Assembly (NCBI GenBank): GCA_017624955.1
Contig: JAGAMA010000001.1
Span: 1 to 64,000 of the forward strand
Reading direction: 5' to 3'
Source: Alistipes sp.
GTDB taxonomy: Bacteria > Bacteroidota > Bacteroidia > Bacteroidales > Rikenellaceae
DNA length: 64,000 nt
Shown here: piece by piece, positions 1 through 7,117 of the stretch
Position numbering within the stretch: the first letter of the stretch is position 1
How the letters are laid out: each line of letters starts with the position of its first letter
Program-made: the position numbers and the translations under genes
The notes under the pieces: generated by a model
What the model saw: the letters and a program-made list of their open reading frames with translations, nothing else
What the model was told of the DNA's origin: nothing
The model's database searches: none

Positions 1-178
1 GGTTTCTTTGCCTTAGTTGTAGATTCATCATTTTTTCCCATAATACATATGTTTTAACGATGGAATGAACTACGTTTATTCTTTTTCTTCTCGTCATCAT
101 CGTCATCACCCCAGCCGCTGGAACTGCTACCACCGCCACCAGAATCCAAAAGCCGAGATTCTTGATCAATTTTTGCAT
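1..178 (-). other. Left-edge coding fragment, reading frame ambiguous
   Basis: A minus-strand promoter (TAACTTTG at 217-210) points into this stretch. The ATG at 178 opens a frame that stays open to the window edge and begins with a hydrophobic stretch (LIKNLGFWILVAVVAV), like a membrane anchor. A second frame over the same bases reads a Gly/Ser run followed by an Asp run and a Lys-rich tail ending at a TAA. It has no start codon but looks more protein-like. A third start (MGKNDESTT...) lies at 41. Either a small membrane protein precedes another gene, or a frameshift joins the anchor to the acidic tail. The gene continues beyond the window, so I cannot decide. Confidence 0.3.
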
Positions 179-209
179 AGTTTGACTATTCCTTTCCGTA
201 AATGATGAA

Positions 210-238
210 CAAAGTTATGAAAAAACTCAATTTAACAA
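210..238 (-). promoter_or_regulatory. Bacteroidetes-type promoter for the left-edge gene
   Basis: Read on the minus strand, TTG (238-236) lies 18 nt before TAACTTTG (217-210), matching the TTG/TANNTTTG pattern. The predicted transcript would start about 25 nt before the ATG at 178. Confidence 0.5.
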
Positions 239-249
239 CACAAAATTTA

Positions 250-257
250 TATCTTTG
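250..257 (+). promoter_or_regulatory. -7 element for glnA
   Basis: TATCTTTG matches TANNTTTG. It lies downstream of the earliest in-frame ATG (202) and about 31 nt before the ATG pair at 289/292. It therefore decides the glutamine synthetase start in favour of the downstream ATGs. No clear -33 TTG is seen. Confidence 0.6.
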
Positions 258-288
258 TCAAAAGTGCAATCAAAATAAAGAGCATAAA

Positions 289-1794
289 ATGATGGAACAA
301 CAGCACACCATGACCCCGAACAAGGTGGTCGCCTACCTGCAAAAGTCCAATAAAGAGTTTACCAAAGCCGATATCGTGCGCTACATCCGCGAAAACGGAA
401 TCCGCATGGTTAATTTCATGTATCCGGCAGGCGACGGTCGCCTCAAGACGCTCAACTTCGTCATCAACGACGAGGAGTATCTCGATGCCATTCTTACCTG
501 TGGCGAGCGTGTCGATGGATCGAGCCTCTTCCCCTTCATCGAGGCGGGCAGTAGCGATCTCTATGTCTTACCCCGTTTTTCAACCGCTTTCCTGGATCCT
601 TTTGCCGAGTTGCCTACCCTCTCGATGCTCTGCACCTATTTCAACAAGGATGGCTATCCGCTTGAAAGTTCGCCCGAGAACACCCTGCGCAAAGCCTGCC
701 GTGCATTCCGCGAGGTGACGGGCATGGAGTTCGAGGCGATGGGCGAATTGGAGTACTACGTCATCGCACCCGACACGGGGCTCTTCCCAGCCACCGATCA
801 GAAGGGTTACCACGAATCGGCCCCCTATGCCAAATTCAACGAATTCCGCACCCAATGTATGGCCTACATCGCACAAGCGGGTGGCAAGATCAAATACGGA
901 CACTCCGAAGTAGGAAATTTCACCATCGAAGGGCAGGTATATGAGCAGAACGAAATCGAATTTCTGCCGGTTCCGGCCGAAGAGGCAGCCGATCAACTCA
1001 TGATTGCCAAGTGGATCATCCGCAACTTAGGTTATAAGCTCGGCTACGATGTCACCTTTGCCCCCAAGATCACGGCCGGCAAGGCTGGCTCCGGTCTGCA
1101 TATCCACATGCGCATCATGAAGGATGGCAAGAATCAGATGCTCGACGGCGGCATCCTCTCCCAGACGGCCCGCAAAGCGATTGCCGGCATGATGGAGCTC
1201 GCCCCCTCCATCACCGCCTTTGGAAACACGAATCCCACCTCCTATTTCCGCCTGGTTCCCCACCAGGAGGCTCCGACCAACATCTGCTGGGGCGACCGCA
1301 ACCGTTCGGTGTTGGTTCGTGTTCCGTTGGGATGGGCAGCCAAGAGCGATATGTGCCGCATTGCCAACCCCCTGGAGGGAGAAAGCCACTACGACACGAC
1401 CCACAAACAGACCGTCGAGATGCGTTCGCCCGATGGATCGGCAGATCTCTACCAGCTCATCGCCGGCCTGGCTGTAGCGTGCCGCCACGGTTTCGAGATG
1501 GAGAACGCATTGGAGGTGGCCGAGCGTACTTATGTCAATGTCAATATCCACCAAGCGGAGCACGCCGACAAATTGAAGGGGCTGGCCCAGCTGCCCGACA
1601 GTTGCGAGGCCTCGGCCGATTGTCTGGAGCGCCAGCGAGCCCTGTTTGAACAATACGGAGTATTCTCGCCGGCTATGATCGACGGCATTCTGAAGCGCCT
1701 GCGCAGCTACCACGACGGCAACCTGCGCCAAGAGATCGCCGACAACCGCGACGAGATGCTCAAATTGGTCTATCGCTATTTCCACTGCGGATAA
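289..1794 (+). CDS. glnA: Glutamine synthetase (type I-like)
   Basis: About 500 residues, the usual length of type I glutamine synthetase, which makes glutamine from glutamate, ammonia and ATP in the cytoplasm. The beta-grasp N domain is followed by the catalytic barrel. Visible metal and substrate motifs are ELEYYV, EQNEIEF, GSGLHIHM and the NTNPTSYFRLVP / APTNICWGDRNR segment. I place the start at 289 (or 292) because a TATCTTTG promoter element at 250-257 lies inside any longer reading. The typical adenylylation-site region of the GSI-beta class is not recognisable. The gene is followed after 3 nt by a metallophosphoesterase and then a DUF1593 gene, probably one transcript. Gamma-glutamyl-amine ligase paralogues share this fold, so substrate is inferred from family only. 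Confidence 0.85.
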   Translation: MMEQQHTMTPNKVVAYLQKSNKEFTKADIVRYIRENGIRMVNFMYPAGDGRLKTLNFVINDEEYLDAILTCGERVDGSSLFPFIEAGSSDLYVLPRFSTAFLDPFAELPTLSMLCTYFNKDGYPLESSPENTLRKACRAFREVTGMEFEAMGELEYYVIAPDTGLFPATDQKGYHESAPYAKFNEFRTQCMAYIAQAGGKIKYGHSEVGNFTIEGQVYEQNEIEFLPVPAEEAADQLMIAKWIIRNLGYKLGYDVTFAPKITAGKAGSGLHIHMRIMKDGKNQMLDGGILSQTARKAIAGMMELAPSITAFGNTNPTSYFRLVPHQEAPTNICWGDRNRSVLVRVPLGWAAKSDMCRIANPLEGESHYDTTHKQTVEMRSPDGSADLYQLIAGLAVACRHGFEMENALEVAERTYVNVNIHQAEHADKLKGLAQLPDSCEASADCLERQRALFEQYGVFSPAMIDGILKRLRSYHDGNLRQEIADNRDEMLKLVYRYFHCG

Positions 1795-1797
1795 ACG

Positions 1798-2883
1798 ATG
1801 AAAGTTTTTTTGCTAACCTTCCTTACCGCTTACCTCCTCGGCAACGGCTACCTCTATGCACGGGCATTGGCGCTTATGCAGGGGTATTCGCTGCCGACGA
1901 AGCTCCTGTTCACGCTCCTCTATGCCGTCGTGGTCTTTGCCCTGATTCTCTCCATAGCCTTGCGCGACGGGGGCTACCCGGCCTGGCTGACACGTTCGCT
2001 TTTTGTCGTAGGCTCGGCGTGGATGGTTTTTACCCTCTACATGATTCTTTCGCTCACGGCGCTCGATCTGCTCCATTTCCTATTCCCCACCCTGAAACAT
2101 CGGTTTTTGTGGGCATGCGGTGTGACGGTCTGCCTACTCCTATACGGCTATTACAACCATCGCCACCCGCGCATCGTGGAGCTGAATCTGAAGATCGACC
2201 GCCCGATCGAGGGAGGCGAAATGCGCCTCGTTGCAGTCAGCGACATCCATTTAGGCGAAGGGACGGGCAAGCGGGCGTTGAAACGCTATGTGGAGCTGAT
2301 CAACGGCACGAAACCCGATGCGATTCTGATTGCGGGCGATTTGATCGACAACTCGCTCGCGCCCCTCTACCGCGATCGCGTGGAGGAGGAGTTAAACACG
2401 CTGCGTGCCCCGATGGGCATCTACCTCGCGCCAGGCAATCACGAGTACATCAGCCGCATCGACAAGGTTAAAGCATTCCTTGAAAAGACCAAGATCAACC
2501 TTTTGCAAGATAGTGTAATAACGCTTACGAACGGTGTACAACTAATCGGCCGTGACGACCGCATGAATCGCCGGAGAAAATCGCTCGAAGAGCTGCTCAC
2601 GCAGGCCGACCTTGAGCGCCCGACAATCCTCCTGGATCATCAACCCTACGAGCTCAATCGCACCGATTCGCTCGGAATTGACCTTCAGTTGAGCGGTCAC
2701 ACCCACCACGGTCAGGTTTGGCCTGTGAGTCTCCTGACGGATCGAATCTACGAGCAGAGCCACGGCTATCGCCGTTGGACGAAGAGCCACATCTGGGTAT
2801 CGAGCGGACTCTCGCTTTGGGGGCCTCCCTTCCGCATCGGCACACGGGGCGATATGGCCATTATCCGACTTTACAACGACTAA
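1798..2883 (+). CDS. Membrane-anchored metallophosphoesterase
   Basis: 361 residues. The first about 120 residues contain several hydrophobic helices (around 1-20, 35-55, 65-90, 100-120), followed by a calcineurin-like phosphoesterase domain. Metal-binding motifs are in the expected order: SDIHLG (Asp149, His151), GDLIDN, GNHEY and SGHTHHGQVWP. This arrangement matches YkuE/YaeI-like phosphoesterases, which hydrolyse phosphoesters at the membrane; UDP-diacylglucosamine pyrophosphatase-like activity is one family precedent. It starts 3 nt after the glnA stop, so the two are co-transcribed, though no functional link is obvious. Confidence 0.85.
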   Translation: MKVFLLTFLTAYLLGNGYLYARALALMQGYSLPTKLLFTLLYAVVVFALILSIALRDGGYPAWLTRSLFVVGSAWMVFTLYMILSLTALDLLHFLFPTLKHRFLWACGVTVCLLLYGYYNHRHPRIVELNLKIDRPIEGGEMRLVAVSDIHLGEGTGKRALKRYVELINGTKPDAILIAGDLIDNSLAPLYRDRVEEELNTLRAPMGIYLAPGNHEYISRIDKVKAFLEKTKINLLQDSVITLTNGVQLIGRDDRMNRRRKSLEELLTQADLERPTILLDHQPYELNRTDSLGIDLQLSGHTHHGQVWPVSLLTDRIYEQSHGYRRWTKSHIWVSSGLSLWGPPFRIGTRGDMAIIRLYND

Positions 2884-2902
2884 CCTAACAAGCCACTACC
2901 CT

Positions 2903-4324
2903 ATGAAAAACCTCTACCTGGCATCGCTCCTACTGCTTTTGCAGAGTTGCGCCCAGACACCGATTCCCGACACCCGCCCCGCGTGGGAGGGAAAACCGCG
3001 TGTGATTGTCATGACCGACGGCGAGATCGACGATCGCTGTTCGATGGTCCATTTCCTGCTCTACGCAAACGATGTGCAGGTCGATGCCATCATCCAGTCC
3101 AATTCGGGCTTTCAGCGCCACGGCTGGAGCTCCGAGCCCTGGATCGAGGAGCAAATCGCCGCCTATGAAGCGGTGCTTCAGAACCTGCGTGTGCACGATG
3201 CCGACTACCCCTCGGCCGACGAGCTACGCGCGGCAGTCTATGTCGGCGACGAAGACCCGAACCATGTTCCCCAAGGGGTCTCGTTCAAAACCCTGCTTCC
3301 CGGAGCCGAGGTGCTGATCGACCCGACCGATTGGCCCGACACACCGGGGTCGGATCGCATCGTGGAGGTGCTTTTGGAGGAGGATCCGCGCCCCGTATTT
3401 ATCCAATGCTGGGGCGGTGGCAACACAGCAGCCAAGGCCTTTGATAAGCTGAAGAAGGAGTACCCTGCGGAGTACGACCGCGCCATGGAGAAGGTGGTGA
3501 TGTACTGCATTTGGTATCAGGACGGTGCAGGCAACTACATCGAGCGCAACCACCCGAAGGCTACCCTGCTCCACAGCCACCACTTCAGCGGCAGCTGGGA
3601 CTACGGCACGATGACCAACAGCGACAACTTCATCCGCCAATACCTCCGCAACGGCCAAAATCCGCTGGGTAAGTTCTACGAGCAACCCTTCATCAGCGAG
3701 GGGGATACGCCCGCCTTCCTCTATGCCCTGCCGAACGGTCTGCGCTCCTACGAGCATCCGACCTACGGCGGTTGGGGAGGCCGTTTCTACAAGGTCGAAG
3801 GGTTCGAGAATGTCTACCGTGATATCAGCCTCGGCGCACTGCGCGAGTGGTTAGAGCCTGCCCTGCGCGACTTCCAGGCGCGTCTGGAGTGGTGCGTAAC
3901 GCCCACCTACGAGGAGGCGAACCACGCTCCCGTCATCGAGGTCGAGGAGGGACTGGATCGCGTTGTTAAGAGTGGCGAGGAGGTAATCCTGACAGCCAAG
4001 ATTTCGGATAAAGACCCGCGCGATGTCGAGGGTGCTTGGCGCGTGCGCGGTACGATGTGGCAGCAGAAGGGGCGCACCCGCGCCTGGCTCGACGAGAATC
4101 CCGAGGCGCGCATCGAGGAGTATCGCACCGACTGGTCGCAAGACATTGCCGGCAGCTACAACGGCTTTGTGGATTTGCAGTTTGTGGGCAAGGAGAGCGT
4201 GCGATTCGTCGCTCCGGAAGTCGATCAGCCCGAGACGATCCACATCATCCTGGAAGCCTACGACATGGCCGTTCCGCGCATGACCTCTTACGCACGATTT
4301 ATCGTAACGGTTGTACCGCGATAA
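2903..4324 (+). CDS. DUF1593 (Sde182-type nucleoside-hydrolase-like) lipoprotein
   Basis: 473 residues. The N-terminus is a lipoprotein signal (LLLLLQSC, cysteine at 16). The domain starting at about residue 30 contains VIVMTDGEIDDRCS, an Asp-rich loop like that of nucleoside hydrolases, and belongs to the DUF1593/Sde182 family by its length and by the WSSEPW and IQCWGGGNTAA segments. The last about 100 residues form a beta-rich domain (NHAPVIEVEEG...). Family members are secreted and often found near polysaccharide-degrading genes, but their substrate is not settled. It lies 19 nt after the phosphoesterase, so it is likely the third gene of the glnA transcript, ending before the hairpin at 4372-4410. 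Confidence 0.75.
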   Translation: MKNLYLASLLLLLQSCAQTPIPDTRPAWEGKPRVIVMTDGEIDDRCSMVHFLLYANDVQVDAIIQSNSGFQRHGWSSEPWIEEQIAAYEAVLQNLRVHDADYPSADELRAAVYVGDEDPNHVPQGVSFKTLLPGAEVLIDPTDWPDTPGSDRIVEVLLEEDPRPVFIQCWGGGNTAAKAFDKLKKEYPAEYDRAMEKVVMYCIWYQDGAGNYIERNHPKATLLHSHHFSGSWDYGTMTNSDNFIRQYLRNGQNPLGKFYEQPFISEGDTPAFLYALPNGLRSYEHPTYGGWGGRFYKVEGFENVYRDISLGALREWLEPALRDFQARLEWCVTPTYEEANHAPVIEVEEGLDRVVKSGEEVILTAKISDKDPRDVEGAWRVRGTMWQQKGRTRAWLDENPEARIEEYRTDWSQDIAGSYNGFVDLQFVGKESVRFVAPEVDQPETIHIILEAYDMAVPRMTSYARFIVTVVPR

Positions 4325-4332
4325 GAAGAGGA

Positions 4333-4371
4333 GCTTAAAGTTTCTTAAGGGTGCTTAAAGTACCTTAAGGG
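4333..4371. repeat. Two tandem 20-nt CTTAAAG...CTTAAGGG units
   Basis: GCTTAAAGTTTCTTAAGGG (4333-4351) is repeated as GCTTAAAGTACCTTAAGGG (4353-4371), differing at two positions. It abuts a perfect 19-bp hairpin and then a tandem CTCTTTC/CTCTTTA pyrimidine tract (about 4415-4460). Confidence 0.7.
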
Positions 4372-4410
4372 AGATAAAAGGAGGCAAGTTAAACTTGCCT
4401 CCTTTTATCT
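4372..4410. terminator. Perfect 19-bp inverted repeat, bidirectional terminator
   Basis: 4372-4390 and 4392-4410 are exact reverse complements with a one-base centre, followed by T-rich sequence. It sits between the convergent DUF1593 and patatin genes and can serve both. Confidence 0.75.
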
Positions 4411-4452
4411 TTTATCTTTCCTCTTCGCTCTTTCCTCTTTCCTCTTTACTCT

Positions 4453-5445
4453 TTACTCTTCATAGCTATCCAGCGCTTCGGCCATCAGGCGACGACCCAA
4501 TTCGGAGATCTCCTCCGCCTTGGCATAATCGGCCAAATCACCATAGGCATCAAAGGGCATACGCGCCACCACATCGGGTTTATGCAGGGCTATCGAAAGC
4601 TCCGTTTGGCGGTGGTTCATCAGGCTGAACGAGCGGTCGATGAGGTTATAATACGAGCCGCCATAAATCATGGCCGTATCCTCGTCATACTCCTCGTTGT
4701 AGTTCCACCACTCGCGCAGCAAGGGCAGCGCATTGGCACCCACAAACTTCACTCGCTCGACAAACGTACTGTCGGCCATTGCCTGCGCCTCGTCCCACAC
4801 GGCACGAATCTCGGCACGCTTGCGCTGCTCGAAATCCTCATCGCGCTGCAGGGCACGTTGCTCACGACTCAATGTTTCGCGGATGCGCTCCGCATTGATA
4901 TCGTTCACATCGAAGGCCACCAACAAATCGCCCTCCTCGCGCACCACACGATCCAGCGGCAGGCAGTTGGCGATAAAGCCGTCGATCAGGGTCGTCAGGC
5001 CATGCGGCACGGGGCGGAACAGCGACGGAATCGAGATCGAGGCACGAATGGCCGTAAAGAGTTTTCCCCGATCAAAGAGCACCTCTTCGCCCGTATAGAG
5101 GTCGGTAGCCACGGCGCGATAGGCTATCGGAAGCGTTTCGATATCGACATCGGGCACCACCTCCATCATCGCCGCAATGATCTTCTCGCCCTTCACGAAG
5201 TGATTTTTGCTCATCGAGAGGTCCATGAGCGAGAAGACCTTCCACCCGTCGAGCGCGAAGAGCCACTCCTTGAACTCGGCCAGGCGACCGGCTGCATAGA
5301 CACCGCCCACCAACGAGCCGATCGAGCTGCCCGCCACCGAATGAATCCGATAACCGCGCCGCTCCAACTCCTCGATAGCGCCAATATAGGCAAACCCGCG
5401 AGGGCCGCCACTCGACAGGGCCAATGCTACATTTTTACGCTTCAT
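4453..5445 (-). CDS. Patatin-like phospholipase
   Basis: 330 residues with all patatin landmarks: the glycine-rich oxyanion loop SSGGPRGFAYIG, the nucleophile elbow GSSIG (Ser41) and the DG dyad motif LIDGFIANCLPL (Asp155). It should hydrolyse acyl esters of lipids in the cytoplasm or inner membrane; no signal peptide is seen. I use the ATG at 5445 rather than an upstream TTG because the promoter at 5479-5472 sits just before it. The last codons (two Glu) are encoded by the tandem pyrimidine tract, so this C-terminus may vary between strains. Confidence 0.85.
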   Translation of the reverse strand: MKRKNVALALSSGGPRGFAYIGAIEELERRGYRIHSVAGSSIGSLVGGVYAAGRLAEFKEWLFALDGWKVFSLMDLSMSKNHFVKGEKIIAAMMEVVPDVDIETLPIAYRAVATDLYTGEEVLFDRGKLFTAIRASISIPSLFRPVPHGLTTLIDGFIANCLPLDRVVREEGDLLVAFDVNDINAERIRETLSREQRALQRDEDFEQRKRAEIRAVWDEAQAMADSTFVERVKFVGANALPLLREWWNYNEEYDEDTAMIYGGSYYNLIDRSFSLMNHRQTELSIALHKPDVVARMPFDAYGDLADYAKAEEISELGRRLMAEALDSYEE

Positions 5446-5471
5446 AGCCAATCATTTTTTTGGGTGATAGA

Positions 5472-5505
5472 CAAAGATAGCATTTTTTTCGATTGATTCT
5501 TCCAA
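5472..5505 (-). promoter_or_regulatory. Promoter for the patatin gene
   Basis: On the minus strand TTG (5505-5503) lies 23 nt before TATCTTTG (5479-5472), about 27 nt upstream of the ATG at 5445. Confidence 0.6.
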
Positions 5506-5523
5506 CCTTTTTTCTTAACTTTG
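5493..5523 (+). promoter_or_regulatory. Promoter for the esterase gene
   Basis: TTG (5493-5495), 20 nt, TAACTTTG (5516-5523), then the ATG at 5556. It is divergent from, and overlaps, the patatin promoter. Confidence 0.65.
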
Positions 5524-5555
5524 TTAAAACCAAACTTTTTTAACCAAGAAACGCT

Positions 5556-6404
5556 ATGAAACGACTACTTACCCTCTGCCTCCTGCTGCTTGCTGCAGGT
5601 TACGCCGTGGCACAGCCCAAAGCGATCGAAGTGGATCTTTGGCCCAACGGTGCCCCGAAAGAGAATGGACTGACAGGCCCCGAGCAGCCACTCGAGAACG
5701 GCCGTGTGGCCAACATTTCGCGCGCCACGCTCTACATCTACCCTGCCCCGACACCCAACGCTCCGGCTATCATCGCCTGCCCGGGTGGCGGCTATCGTCG
5801 CCTGGCGATGAACCACGAGGGTCACGACATGGCCACCTGGTTCAACAAGCAGGGCATCACCTACGCCGTGCTGAAGTACCGCATGCCCAATGGCGACATC
5901 ACGATTCCGATCAGCGATGCCCTCAAGGCAATTCGCACCCTGCGCAAACGCGCTGCGGAGTGGAACATCGACCCTCAGAAGGTGGGCATCATGGGTGCAT
6001 CGGCCGGTGGCAACCTCGCCGCCCAGGCCGCCACGCAGTTTACCTCCGAGGAGGATCGTCCCGATTTCCAGATTCTCTTCTACGCCTCGCTCACGATGAG
6101 TAAATTTGCCGCCAAGGCACTCCTGAATGGCGACGAGAGCGAGGAGGCGATCAATCGCTATTGGCCCACGAAGCAGGTCAAGGAGAATACGCCGCCGGCC
6201 TTCCTGCTCTGCTCGGCCGACGACCGCACCGTACCGTGCAAGAACAGCATCGACTACTTCAAGGCACTGCGCGCCAAGAAAATCGAAGCTACGCTCCACA
6301 TCTACCCCACGGGCGGCCACGGCTGGGGCTACGAGGAGTGGATGCCCTACAAACGGGAATGGACTGCCGAGTTGGAGCAATGGCTCGAGCAGTGGACGAA
6401 ATAA
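5556..6404 (+). CDS. Secreted alpha/beta-hydrolase (esterase)
   Basis: 282 residues with a Sec signal peptide (LLAAGYAVAQ, cleavage near 19). The alpha/beta-hydrolase fold shows the oxyanion segment CPGGGYRRLA, the nucleophile motif GASAGG (Ser149), an acid in SADDRTVP and the late histidine in GGHGWGY. This pattern matches the periplasmic acetyl/feruloyl-esterase-like family common in Bacteroidetes, often annotated as xylan esterase. The natural ester is not determinable here. It is monocistronic, between its own promoter and the terminator at 6413. Confidence 0.8.
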   Translation: MKRLLTLCLLLLAAGYAVAQPKAIEVDLWPNGAPKENGLTGPEQPLENGRVANISRATLYIYPAPTPNAPAIIACPGGGYRRLAMNHEGHDMATWFNKQGITYAVLKYRMPNGDITIPISDALKAIRTLRKRAAEWNIDPQKVGIMGASAGGNLAAQAATQFTSEEDRPDFQILFYASLTMSKFAAKALLNGDESEEAINRYWPTKQVKENTPPAFLLCSADDRTVPCKNSIDYFKALRAKKIEATLHIYPTGGHGWGYEEWMPYKREWTAELEQWLEQWTK

Positions 6405-6412
6405 AAACAAAA

Positions 6413-6442
6413 ACGGGGGATTTTTCAATCCTCCGTTTTTTG
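6413..6442. terminator. Terminator after the esterase gene
   Basis: A 10-bp stem (6413-6422 with 6427-6436, one G-T pair) is followed by a T run. A matching A-rich left flank lets it also end the convergent gene at 6461. Confidence 0.7.
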
Positions 6443-6460
6443 TTTTCCGATTCCCTTTCG

Positions 6461-7030
6461 CTACGCTTGGGGAATATCGCTCAAATTGGCCTTCTCGAAC
6501 TTATAGCCGAGGCGTTTGAGCTCCAATGCAGCACCGATGCGGAACATGGCGCGGGTTGTGCGGGCAAAGATATAGAATGCCTTGGTCGTCTGCGCCTCGA
6601 TCTGCTCATGGCGGATCAGCGAGATAGCCAGCTGGGCACAACTGCGCATCGTATCCTCGATGCCCGTAGCCTCCTTCGACTCCAACTCCAGGCCGAGAAT
6701 ATGCTGCACGATGTGCTCGTCCATATCGTCAAAGCCCTCCTTGCCATGCAGATTCTCATAAGGTTCGGTGGCATACTGCGCCCAATCCTCATCCCAGCGA
6801 TGCGCTACAGCCATGCCGACATAACCTGCCCAGGCCATCGCTGCGGCGGGATATTGGTTAATCTGGCTCACCGAATCGGCCATGTAATGCGGAGCGTACT
6901 CCTTCCAACGCTCGTCAATATCCTCGGACGAGAGCAGCGTCCCCTCCAGTACCCCCTTCGAGGTGCAGAGCTTCAAAAGCTCGATCTGCATCTTCGACTC
7001 AAACTGATCGAAATATTCCTTCTCTTCCAT
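6461..7030 (-). CDS. Conserved-looking cytoplasmic hypothetical protein
   Basis: 189 residues starting MEEKEYFDQ. It is soluble, acidic and mostly helical by composition, with no signal peptide, no transmembrane segment and no motif I recognise; Trp, Tyr and Met are frequent in its middle (HRWDEDWAQY). The longer open frame upstream is rejected because the promoter element TACCTTTG (7059-7052) lies inside it and 22 nt before the ATG at 7030. It has its own transcript and is separated from the GH2 gene behind it by a terminator. Confidence 0.7.
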   Translation of the reverse strand: MEEKEYFDQFESKMQIELLKLCTSKGVLEGTLLSSEDIDERWKEYAPHYMADSVSQINQYPAAAMAWAGYVGMAVAHRWDEDWAQYATEPYENLHGKEGFDDMDEHIVQHILGLELESKEATGIEDTMRSCAQLAISLIRHEQIEAQTTKAFYIFARTTRAMFRIGAALELKRLGYKFEKANLSDIPQA

Positions 7031-7051
7031 AGCGTATACTTTTCTTTGGCG

Positions 7052-7081
7052 CAAAGGTACAAAAAAATGGGTTGTCGGCAA
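7052..7081 (-). promoter_or_regulatory. Promoter for the 6461-7030 gene
   Basis: Minus-strand TTG (7081-7079), 19 nt, TACCTTTG (7059-7052). It overlaps the loop of the terminator that closes the upstream GH2 operon. Confidence 0.65.
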
Positions 7082-7096
7082 ACTTTCCGACAACCC
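7062..7096 (-). terminator. Terminator of the sugar/glycosidase operon
   Basis: A perfect 10-bp stem (7069-7078 with 7087-7096) is followed on the minus strand by a run of seven T. Confidence 0.75.
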
Positions 7097-7117
7097 GTCT
7101 CAATTATATAATAGGTA

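Noticed and set aside
4411..4460. CRISPR-like short repeats
   Set aside because: The units are 6-7 nt pyrimidine tandem repeats without spacers. No CRISPR array or cas gene is seen in the window.
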